Assembly (NCBI GenBank): GCA_015501605.1
Contig: JADNRZ010000006.1
Coordinates: forward strand, 2,511,099 to 2,575,098
Length of the DNA: 64,000 bases
Direction: 5' to 3'
DNA from: Panaeolus papilionaceus
Taxonomy: Eukaryota > Basidiomycota > Agaricomycetes > Agaricales
Shown: piece by piece, positions 47,029 to 58,026 of the stretch
How the letters are laid out: each line of letters begins with the position of its first letter
Numbering within the stretch: position 1 is the first letter of the stretch
Translations under genes and position numbers: made by a program
Notes under the pieces: model-generated
Databases searched by the model: none
What the model was told of the DNA's origin: nothing
What the model saw: the letters and a program-made list of their open reading frames with translations, nothing else

Positions 47029-50000
47029 GGCATCCATGTAGTATTGAGCATGGTGTAAGCGAAACCTGTTGCGAAAAGAGGCGAATGAGTACGCATATAT
47101 TGATATCATGAGCAATCTGTACGCTATGTGTGGGAATGACGCAATGACGCCGATGAGGAGGAACGGACTGACAAAAAAAGAGGGTGTCGTTTCGGAGATG
47201 CTGCACGAGAAATGAACACGAATGAAAGCGAAATCAGAGGTGGAGGTAAGGCACGAGGATGAGTCGCTTGCGTGACGTGCGTTGAGCAAAGGCTGAACAG
47301 AGAATAGATTTGTTTTCGCCCTAGTTTGTCCCCAGTTGTTGCAGCTTTATCTTCTGTTGTCATCGTCATATCCCCCTCATATTTCGTCGTGTTTTTGTCG
47401 TATTTTGTCGTTTCACGTGCAACCTCCGATTTACCCTCAGCTCTCGCAGATTCCACGACCTTCAATTTGCAAGGACTCAGGAGCGCTTACTAACCCTCCC
47501 TCACACCAACCGCACAATCACATCTCCCTCCATCTATTTGTATTTCATTTCATTATCTACACTTACCATAGCGGGTTTGTCATCGCTCAAAGTGCTTATT
47601 CATGCTCAATATCTTTTTCTTTCGCTACCGGCATTGAATTGTCTGTTCGCTCCATACACTTCGCCCTCGCATACATTACCATCGCCCACCCTCACCCATT
47701 ATTCCCCGACACTCCCATACATCAGCCCTCCCATTCATATTGATCTTTTGTTTGTATTTCACACCGTATATCAACATAACATATCATTCCAACGTTGTCA
47801 ATATCATTTGAGATACCCTCTATCAGACTATTACGGACTCTATGTAGTATACTACGCAGTGCTTTCTGCGGTCTGTGTACTTCGGCCTAGCGAGGCATCG
47901 GCGACGCCATGGGACCAGCTGCTGGTGAGCTCAATGCCATAAATCAATGGGTAATTCAGCGGGTTGTAAGCCTGATTAGGACGAGTAGGGCCATAATCGG
48001 GGGTGGTACGATTGATCAATCACTGTGGAATATTTTCAGGGTTTCTCAGTCTAAGCAGGAGTGCAACCGAGGGTGATCAGGTCCATCAAGGGCCTTGTCA
48101 GTCCAAATCCTGATAAGGTATCTGGCGGGTTTCCGAGATTAATTGGGAGGCTTTGCATCGCGTCGCGTGGTGCGTATTCTTTCTTCGTCTTCCTGGCTTC
48201 ACAACCTGACCTTGTCTGTTTTAATTGTGGTGTCGTCAATTGATTGCATCCCTTAACGCGTCGCTCTTTTCATGCTCGTCACTGTTCCCCTCAACAATCG
48301 GACCACAACTTTTCATCTTGTACCTAATATGCCTCGCTTTTTGTTCATCGCGCTGTATACTATTTCGTTCCTTTCTGCTTTTCCTCGTCTCTCCCTCATA
48401 AAGACTCTCTAACACATTATAGAAACGAAGGCTTTGCGGTCCCGGAAGCAATGCGATGACATTTCAATGCCGATGCTCGTAGGTCGCTGTGCGTGTGGAA
48501 ACAGCAGGCGAGCTTCATACTTCTCAAAGATGCGAAGAAGGCAAATGAAGCTATAGGGAAGAATGGGTGAATTCAAATCTCAGATTACGAACAAGGGTGA
48601 TGAGCGTGAGCTGCCGCAAAGGTGAGGAAATATTGAGTTGGAGCATGATGTGCTGGGTTGGTTTGCGTGGTCCGTTGGGCAAGTGGGTCGCCTGTTAGCT
48701 TGAGAGGATCCCTGTTCATACCTTCACTTCAATACCTCATGGTACATTGTATTAGTTATAGATACACTGTTACAATCAATACCTCGACCTATGCCCTGAG
48801 TGAGAATGGACAACAGTGCATCTGATCAACGAGAGGGATAAAAGGACAAGGGTACAACATTATAGAAACCGAACATCGCACCTAGTGAAAGAAAAGCCTA
48901 AATTTCCAGCGTCCGAGGAGTGAAACGGTGAAGTTATTCGACGATGATGGGACTGGAGGGCGTCGCCCGAGGAAGACAGGGAGTCGAGGATTGGATGAAC
49001 AATGGAATAAGTAGCACGAGAGTGTAGTGAGGAGTATACGTAAAATCTGTAGCAAAACGACGTCAAATGGGACGCATATATCTAGGCCAAAGGTGATGAT
49101 ACCAGCATGAAAACGTCTATCCCAGTTCTAATGACGAGACGGCGATGTGTACTGTGTGTGTGAGGGTCGACACAGTGTAGCGGACTTCGACATTACAAGG
49201 GGATAGCAGGGAACTTGAAGTGAGTCGCTACAGGATATGGCACAGAAAATGAAATTCAAGGGAAGTACCGATGACGCACGCGGATGATGGGACAGGGTGA
49301 TTGCAGTGAACGCGTGGAGAGGAGCTGTAAGAGGCGTGAGTGAGGCGTGAGTAAAGCAGAGGGCAGTCGCGCTTGAGAGATGTTGTGTAAGGTGGAAACG
49401 GAAGACGTGTGATAAAGATATACTGTGGAGGATGCGCAACAGATCAGTCAGAAAATAAGGAGGAGAATGTTATTGGTGTAAAGAAGAGCGCATCGTCGGT
49501 ACGTACTCAGTGTAGGTTCAAGAAATGAGATATTGGATGCAAGCAATGAATGCAGAGGAGAAAGCGAGAGAAGAGATGAGTCACGGTGGTTGTCCAGTTG
49601 CGCGGGGGATTGGAATTGGTTGTTAGTCCAAGCATCGAGAGCGGCAGAGGCGAACAATGGTGTAAAGCCAAACACGAAAGAAACTGGTTGGAGTGAATGG
49701 CGTCAGTGAGAATGGAATGTGGAGGCGTCGATGGCCTCATGGTCGTGATGGAGAGGAATACGGAGCGGTTGGCAATCCTGTCGTTGGCTCATGGGTGTAT
49801 GAAATCTCGGAATCCTCGCAATGAAACTCATGACTTGATGATAAGAGGGAGAAATAAGAGCGATGGATGTATTAATTATAGAAAAAGCATTTTCTACACC
49901 TGATAAGGCGACGTGTTAGTCAGTGGATGCGATCGTTCATGATAGAACAGCTGAACTCACGAGGTAATGTAAGGAATTCATGAGCACTACTGCCCAATCT

Positions 50001-52052
50001 CAACTGAAAATATCGCTACCAGAGACTCTACAAATGGTTCAGGTGCAAAGGTGTCCCGCGGATGAGGAACGGGACCAAGAGCAGAGCGAGAGGTTGGATG
50101 GGGTGGTGTGATGATGGGGGAAAGGGAGAAAAGAATTGACGTGTCAATGCACAATTCTGTGAGAATCGGACCCCGTGTACGAATCTTATCTTATCTTGCT
50201 AACACAAAATGTGCCCATCCTCTTCGAAATTTAGATGATGGATCGACCAAAACTGTGACGATAAGGAACAGCATTATCATTGCGTTATTTCAGATGAAGA
50301 GTTCTAGAAATATAAACACTAAAATAAATGTTGTCGTAAGATAAGATATGGACGATCAGGGAAGCGAGATAATTCGGGCAACTGCCTCGCGTCTGACTTG
50401 CATGCAACTGTCGACCACACCTTGCCTCCTACGCCCATCGTCTCATCCAGTCAGGACCACCTACACTTTCCAAGTTTCACTTATCCCCTGGTATTCTTGT
50501 CATGCATTTGCCCAATTTCAATCACCTTAAAATCATTGGTGATGTCTCGATTGAACCTGTCATTGGTCGCATCCCCCGCGACCCATACCCGCGACTACAT
50601 CTGTATGTGTGATTTGTAAAAGTAATTATGGCCCAACATGTATTCAATGAACGAATTAATACAGTATCATGGGACCCACAGGCGCCGGGAAAAGCTCCGT
50701 AAGTCAAAGATCACCTGTCTTATTGTGATACAATGAAGCTGAATATTTGGGTATGCATGTCAAGTTCATCGAAGCGCTGGCAGGCGAATCTCAGAAACTT
50801 TCGATCTCTAAAGATCAACTGGCGGGATATACACACACTGTGAATGCTTACAAGGTTGTAAATCTGACTGTTTATGGCAATCCCGTGTATCTGCTTGATA
50901 CCCCCGGATTTTCAGACTCGAAGATCTCAGAGCTGGAAATTCTGGAAATGGTTAGAAAGCGGATGAATGACGATGGGTAAGATGATTCCTCTGATTTGCG
51001 TGTTCAGTTGCATTAATTCCTACTTTCAGTTTTAGATATCTTCGCGGAATATTCTACTTGACCCCAATCTCGGAAACTCGACTGCCAGGAAGTCGGCGCA
51101 GGACCATCGAAATGCTCAAGCAGTTCCTGGAGCCTAATCGTGATCTTCGTTCAGTGACATTCGTCACCACCATGTGGGACACATTGCACAATAAACGCAC
51201 TCAAATGCGAGGAGAGTCCAACTTTGCTCAACTGAGAGATCAAATTTGCAAGGCAAGTATTGAGCTTTGTCTGTGGTCTGTCTGGTGATATTGACTTTAT
51301 TTTGTTAGGACCTTTTTGGAGGGTATCAGGTAGCCATAACTCGATTTATGAATACCAGAAACTCGGCATTGGAAATCCTGGATGATACGCGTGATCTTGC
51401 AGATGCATTTTCCCAGCCCATATCCTCAGCATCCTCCAATCTCTACCATGATCTACACGAGCGCATCGAGGGTGCCCTTCAGGCAAAACAAATGATCGAC
51501 TCTGAATTGGCCCAACCTGAAGCGCACAGCAATGCAGACCTCAGGGCCATCCTTGAGCGGAACCAGAGGGAAAACCTCGAGACGCTCTCCAAGTTCATCG
51601 CACAGATGGCCAACTTCAGCAGTGTTCCGAAAGGTTTTGAAGAGGCTCATCAGCGTCTTCAAGCTTCGATTCGGGCAATGCACCACACTCCATCCCCAAC
51701 CTTCCCTGAATCTCTCCCAGCTAACGAGTCAGCTGCTGCTGTCGCCATAGCCAGTTCAAGTAATCAATGTATGACCATTCTCCAGGTTGATGTCATTCCT
51801 GCCACCGCATCACAGCTCCCAGAGGAGGCACCCCTTCACATCACCACTACAACCCCTGACAACCTCCACACTGAATCGGAGACTGATGCTGTGCGTCTTT
51901 CTACTCGTCGTGAACCCACTCCTCAACTTTCGCCTACGAGCCTCGTTCAACTCAACCCATCCCGCATGCTGGTTCTAAAGGGATTACTTCGCCGCTTGAT
52001 CCAGGCCACAAAACGTCGTGGAAGGAAGTGCTTCAAGAAGAACAATGATTAG
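47029..52052 (+). repeat. Segmental duplication copy III
   Basis: Collinear with copy I from about 47029, but without its three insertions. The empty sites at about 47876, 47908 and 48382 define those insertions exactly. It contains the third + strand GTPase gene. Substitutions relative to copy I are spread over the whole length, so the duplication is not brand-new, whereas the two MITEs in copy I are mutually identical. Confidence 0.85.
50502..52052 (+). CDS. AIG1-like P-loop GTPase, array copy III
   Basis: Exons are 50502-50602, 50665-50698, 50765-50976, about 51036-51252 and 51309-52052; about 435 residues. Motifs are IMGPTGAGKSS, LLDTPGFSDSKISE, FYLTPISETRLPG and FVTTMWDTLHN. The acceptor used in copies I and II before exon 4 (CAG) reads CGG here. 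The nearest upstream AG, 12 nt earlier at 51034-51035, keeps the frame and would add Tyr-Leu-Arg-Gly. Intron 4 again has a GC donor (51253). The C-terminal tail after IAQMANFSSVPKGFEEAHQ is unlike copies I and II but matches that of the pseudogene at 15.5 kb (ESAAAV, PATAS, SRMLVLKGLLRRLIQ). It ends in a Lys/Arg-rich stretch. Confidence 0.8.
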
Positions 52053-55000
52053 AGGTGAAGGTGAGTTGACTCGCTGAATTGCTTGCATGGTTGTGCTCAC
52101 AGCAGCTTGTAGCGTGTATCCTCATCAATTCCGTGCGCCGTGTTTTACTTTTCATTGGTCTGCTTCTTGCATGTTCACATCTGTGTCTCCTTGTTTTTGA
52201 TTTGTGTTATTGCTTTGATTTTGTATTGCTTCGATCGTGCTCACTGGTTTTACTTCCATCTTCTTTCCAAACAACTATTTTGTTATTGTCTTTGTCTAAA
52301 CCATTTCTCATTCTAACTTGTAATCGTGCACCGGTTGATCGTGTTGCATACTTTAACAGAACTGTCGAAATCTATTTACTCCTTTGCCTTGAATAAGTTG
52401 TAAGAAGTCAATGAGAAGAAGAAGGGAGAAAACATAGACCCACAAGCAGGTCAACAGTTGGGTGTTGGTGTCGTTCCAAGACACGAACACCGCCTAGTGA
52501 ATGCAGGATTTGTATTACAGAAGATGAACTCCAGTAACCTCTGACTATGACTTAATCCGGGTCCTCCGAGTCTTACTCTTTCTTGTGCTTCGATACTGCG
52601 CCGACAATGAGTGTGAAGAACGAAGAAACAGCCGGAAATGCAGACATGTATGACAGCACAGGACGAATGTGGTCATAGAGCAGACCAACACGGCCACCTA
52701 GTGGCACCCCCGCGAAACATACAGCTACAGCTCGCCCAAACCCAACGCTACACCAGTGCTGAAGACGAAGCCGATTGTAACATGGTAAGTCGAGTCAAGT
52801 CGAGTCTGGCTGAGTTAGGCTGTGTCATGTTCGACTTTGTGAGTAAAGCACTGACGTTATAGATTGAGAAGGTTGGCGGGAAGAGTATTGCAGGTGGTGG
52901 GGTTGAATCCTCGTTCACTCTCTTACACTCTTTCAACATTTGCTCTTCACCCGTCCGCTCGTCCGTTTGCTTGTATGTCGTTTTCACGCCCTTTCGCCTT
53001 TACCTTCATGCAGCTTCACCCCCTCCCCTCTATCATTATAATCGGCTTCAAACCCTCACCGCAAGACGTCATCGTCACCATTCCTCAATTTTGCTCATAT
53101 CCTCCAACCGTCCGACTTATTGTTCCTAAACTATCAGCCAAAAATGCTCTCTCGGGTATTGAAGGCCAGGGTGAACGTACGAATGGGTGTGGTTCAGGAG
53201 TGAAGTGTGAGTTAACGGAGTGGCACCGATCGTGGGGTATAAAGGAAAAAGTGGTCGAGTTGATGAAGCAAGAGGACCGGACAGCCAGATGTCGCCAATC
53301 GAAGTATTAAACCGTTAGCGATGGTTGGAGAACATGAGCATACCTTGTACCATCTTAGTTGAACAATTTCATGTCCTTCTACCAGGTAGAGCAACTTAAG
53401 CAGAGGAAGGAAATGCACATATATGAACAAGAAGGGAAGACGGGGATGGAATCGAGGGGAATAGTGTGAATGACAGTGATGTGAGTCTAGTGGTTGAGCG
53501 GTGAAGGATGGAACACCTTAGAGAGGGTGATGGTGGGGAACGACGACAGTGGGAGATTTATGAAAGGGACCGCACGACTCTACGACGATGAAGATATGAA
53601 TCTAGTTGACTCCAGGGTGAGGCAATGTCGGATTTGATTAATTGAATGCAAGGAACATACCGGATTTGGGACTTGTGCGGCAAATCACACCTCTGATAAA
53701 CTCCGTGCCCAGATTCAAATCAGGTAGGGAGAAACTTGGAGGAGGTAAATGTGCGAAAGCAAACGGGGAGGGGAGTATACGGCACATACGCTGTCTCGAG
53801 TTCAAAGGACAACGATAAGTAAATGGATGATGTGCGTGAGCAAAGTGATTGGGTCGCAGTACATGGAATGGGGTGTTGACGAAGGAGGAAGAACTGGAGC
53901 GACGGTAGAAAGATGAGACTAGTTGACGTCTGGGTGTGATGACAGTGAACTGCGACAACAACATTCACGACGGAACTCACCATTAGAAACATCCACACCT
54001 GCTATCAGCGCCCTGATCGCAGTATGGAAAATAGAGAAAGAATAACACGCTAATACTATTATCTAGCCATTACAACCGACCAGAGTGAACGTTACAACGT
54101 GTTGGCGTTTGAAAACACCAATATAGTTACTCAACTATTATACAAATAAACAGATATGCCTTGCATCGATGCTGAATATAAACCAGGTGCAGAAAGGCTT
54201 TCCTCCTCTCTCCTCTTAATCCTCTAGCTCGTATAAAACTCAACAGAGAAGAATATTCCACACACTTGGACTCAGCCTCGGGCTCACATCCAACCCCAAC
54301 CTGCCTCCGAAGGCGCGAACTGGGACGCCTTACACAAAACGCAGCCCGCAGTTCAGAAACGCGGATGAAGAGGTGGAGATAAGGGGACAATAAGAAATCT
54401 CAAACCCGATTATAAGGAGGTTGCGCCGGAGGAGATAGGCAGGGACTCAAAGAACAACCGCCCAATGAAGGCACGACCAGTAGCGGATGGGGATGCAGAT
54501 GATGAGATGAATGATGAGATGAATGTGGACGAGAATATGCCCAAAGTGGCGAAGACGTATGGTGCAGAGGACGACGTTGGGCAGGATGAGTATTGGCTTA
54601 GAGTGTTGCAGCTTGTGTATGAGTTTACTCAGGGTTGGTAGGCACGGAGGCTAATAGTGAGGCCGATTTGAGGGCGTTCCCGCCGACTTAAACAAGAGGT
54701 AAGGTGCCTCTATGGTTGTATTCAACTCCCCCTGAGCCCTCTACTAACCTCTTCTCGTCCTCGCACACTTCACCTTTGCCCCAAGTTCATCGCAGAACCC
54801 CTCGTGACCGCTCTTCAAACCCTCACCTTGAACATTCGTCATAGTCACAGCATTCATCGATATGGTTATCTCCAGAGCTCACGAATGACCTCATTCGCGT
54901 CACACTGTCCCGTCTCTCCGGTTACCCATATCTGTACGTCTTTTCATATTGCTTCATACTGTCTCATCAAAGTCGTGTCTTGTCCTTGTTTCCCAGTATC

Positions 55001-56865
55001 TTCTTCACGTCGTCGTAAATTCTGCCAACCATATACCCTCATATAATTCAAGTAGTGTCTACGAAAAATATAACACGAGTTTTAATGAATGACCTCACTG
55101 TGCATAAGAGAAGCACAGAATGTCGTCCCTAAAAAAAAGGAGCGAATGCGTGAAGAAGTACCACATCTGACATGATGATGTTATGAAAGAATGATGCGAA
55201 ACACTTAATTGAACGCCAGTGTACCTGTTGGAAAGTGGTACGAATCAAATTACTCCAGGTTGAAAGTGATTGGGATACCATCAGGATGGAGGAGGGGACG
55301 GTTAGAATATGGTCGAAGGTCTTGCTCAAGGATCACAAACGCTGGTTTGACCATAGCAATCGAAAGAACCAACAAGTAGGACACCAAAAGAAAGGGGGTC
55401 GATACAAACTACATTTACCTCTACGTGACCTGAACTGTCTTCCCCTCACCTATTCCTGACCTCCAACCCCTGACGCTTGATCGCGATTTCCAAATTTAAT
55501 CTTCAGTCTCAAGCTACGGATCACATCAATGCTGAGTTGCAACGCAGGAGACAGTTAGAGATGCAGCTGAAATGCGGAGGACATACTCTATATCCGGGTA
55601 AAAAGCGAGGATAACATGCAGCGATTCGCGAATCAAGTGAACGTCTGAAATGTGGATGTCGACGCATGAGAGCGTTGATACGAAGACGTGAGCGTAAACC
55701 TGAATAGACAATGAGGTCAGTACTTGTATTCCTTCGATGAGGTCTCACACATATGACTCGGAGTTGAGAACCTGTCCGGTAGATGAACACGGTTTGGGCG
55801 ATGCTGGTTTATTCCCAAGTCCAGTTCAATGTCGCGAATCGCGATGGTCAACGGGAGCAGTATGGCAGTGGGATTAAAATTCGGTCAGAGTGCGACAAGG
55901 TCCGGTGGGTGTCTAATTACCTTTTGTGAAGCCGTTGTGGTTAAGGATCGTGAATGTGTTTTTGTCCACGGCGGGTGTGATGGTTGAAGCGATGATAGTC
56001 ATAGCTGGGTGATGAGCGAAGGTGTCGGAAACGAAGGGGAGGGAGGAGCACTGGCTACGTTTTGGCCGGACCAACACACGAGGGAAGATCCAAAACCATC
56101 TACACGGATCACAGAGCAAATGAACAAGAATGACACTGAAAGGAGGAATGATCGGAATGAGGGGAAAGGGAGGATGAGTGAATGGAGATGCACCACATAA
56201 ATGAAGTCCGATGGGCGAATCCATGAGAAGGCAATGGTGATTGCGAATATAGCGAGCATGGATAGAGTCCGCGCCTGGATTGTCCCAGAAAGAAAGAGTC
56301 ATCAATATGTGTAAACACCAATAGACATGAGGGAAATCAGGCGGGATGGCGTGTAGCCTCGGAGGAGGAAAATAGGGTACTCGGCACATGACGCGATCAA
56401 GATGGAAGCTTATGATTTCTGAGCAAGACGATGGGAAACGAAGGGATGACAGAAATCACGAAAGTGACTGCGATATTGAAAATATGTACGCGCGCAACCT
56501 TTTCATCACCATCCTGCTAACGTTCTGAATACCTTGTCGACTCTGAGAGATGTGACTGAAAGAGGACGCGCTTGAACAATGACGTGGTGGAGGTTGAGCT
56601 GAGAGTATGGTGGGGAATAAACCGGCAGACGATGAGTCCCAAATGAAACAAAACTCGCGCATATACCAATTGAACCACTGAGCATTGCCGGTACACATGT
56701 TCCGGGAGTCGTTGGTCTAATGGCTAAAAAAAATAGGTAAGTAAAAGGGGTAGACACGGCGAGGCTGACGCACTTGAGGGTCGTCGCGTATAAGCAGGGA
56801 GTCGATTGGGTGACCTCGTTCTGCTTTGGAGCGGCGGCCGAAACATGACAAGATGGTCGACCTTA
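52053..56865. other. 4.8-kb stretch with no supported gene
   Basis: Many short open frames, no domains. At about 56505-56615 there is a relative of the repeat module seen at 37.8 and 45.6 kb. A 58-codon frame at 54465-54641 is listed separately. Confidence 0.45.
54465..54641 (+). other. Small acidic open frame, doubtful
   Basis: It encodes 58 residues, starting MKARPVADGDADDEMNDEM and ending DEYWLRVLQLVYEFTQGW. The end looks like part of a folded helix rather than random sequence. No upstream or downstream exon could be joined with confidence, and the family is unknown. It may be a leftover exon. Confidence 0.2.
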
Positions 56866-57677
56866 GGGTAAAGGAGAGCACCAAGTCGGTACATACTGAG
56901 CCTAGTTTCAAGAATTGGGATGCTGGATGCAAAAAAAGACTGTAGAGATGAAGAAGAGAGAAGCGACGTGATACCCTGGAAGAGACATCAAGGGTGGGTC
57001 ACGGTGGTGTATGGATACACAGGGAAATAAATTTAGCTTTAGCGCGAGCACTGAGAGGGACAGCAGCGAAGGAGCGAAGTCATAACACGAATTGATTGAA
57101 GAGACTGGTGTTAGTATTGAAGGCACGCGAAGATGGGATGGTTTTCATGTTTGCGCTGAAGAGGAATATGGGACGGTTGGCGATCCTGTCGGTAGCTCAT
57201 AGGTGCGCAAAATCTGAGGATCCTAAGAGGGAGCCTCACAACTTGACTGAACATCCAACGGGAGAAAAGCAAGATAAAAATGTATTGATATCAGCAGCTA
57301 GTAAATTTACACCTGCGAAGACGACGTATCAGTTAGTGCAAATGTGAATGATGAATCGCAAAACTCACGAGATACAGTACATGAGGAGGCCATGAGCATC
57401 AGGTCCTCTTACTCCTAAATATAAACGGGAAATATCACCGCTACCGAGTCTATGGATGGTTCAAGTGCAAGGTGTCCAGCGGATGAGGAACGGTACCAAG
57501 GGCAGAGTGTGAGGTTGAGTGAGGCGATGATGGTGGTGGGGGGAAGAAAGAACTGACGTGTCAAGATCCAATTCTGTGAGAATCGGACGTAGTGTCCGAA
57601 TCTTATCTTATCTGGGTAACACCAAACGGCTTCGTCCTCGCCGATAAATTCGATGATGAATAGACCAAACCTGTGAC
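56866..57677 (+). repeat. Segmental duplication copy IV, truncated by a Copia element
   Basis: From about 56866 (GTAAAGGAGAGCACCAAGTC) to ACCAAACCTGTGAC the sequence follows the upstream half of the amplified unit (compare 40617-41376 and 49480-50256). It is more diverged than copies I-III are from one another. It stops abruptly where the Copia LTR begins. The GTPase gene expected about 0.3 kb further on is not present before the LTR. Confidence 0.7.
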
Positions 57678-57903
57678 TGTTGACGAGATTCCCGCTGACG
57701 CGCCTCAGCTCGGCGCTTACTTATTCCATTTTTATATTATACATTTCATTCTTATATTACAGATAATTGACTTGTCCCCGAGGCTCTTGGTAATGTAGTT
57801 ACAATTCACGCTACATAGTTATTCCGGCACTTGTATATAAGCCTAGATACACGAAGGCGAATACCATCTATCATTCTATTCTAATCTCATACCTCTGTTC
57901 ACA
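57678..57903 (+). repeat. Copia 5' LTR
   Basis: The left border is set by the loss of homology with the duplicated host segment right after CTGTGAC. The LTR starts TGTTGACGAGATTCC. The right border is set by the primer-binding site, three bases after TTCACA. A TATA-like TATATAA lies at 57834-57840, about 65 bp before the end, as expected for an LTR promoter. Exact ends are inferred because no second LTR is available. Confidence 0.7.
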
Positions 57904-57906
57904 ATA

Positions 57907-57918
57907 GGTTATGGGCCC
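57907..57918 (+). other. Primer-binding site matching the initiator tRNA-Met anticodon arm
   Basis: GGTTATGGGCCC is the exact complement of GGGCCCATAACC, the anticodon region (CAT) of eukaryotic initiator tRNA-Met. Copia-type elements that prime from a cleaved half-tRNA use this internal region instead of the tRNA 3' end. Position directly behind the LTR supports it. Confidence 0.75.
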
Positions 57919-58026
57919 CGAGCTCTAAACCTTCACCATTACATCCACTTTACCTTTTCTCACGTCTACCCAACACAAATCCCAAGCCCGTTTTACACCA
58001 CCTAACCCCAACGCCAAGCCGAGACT

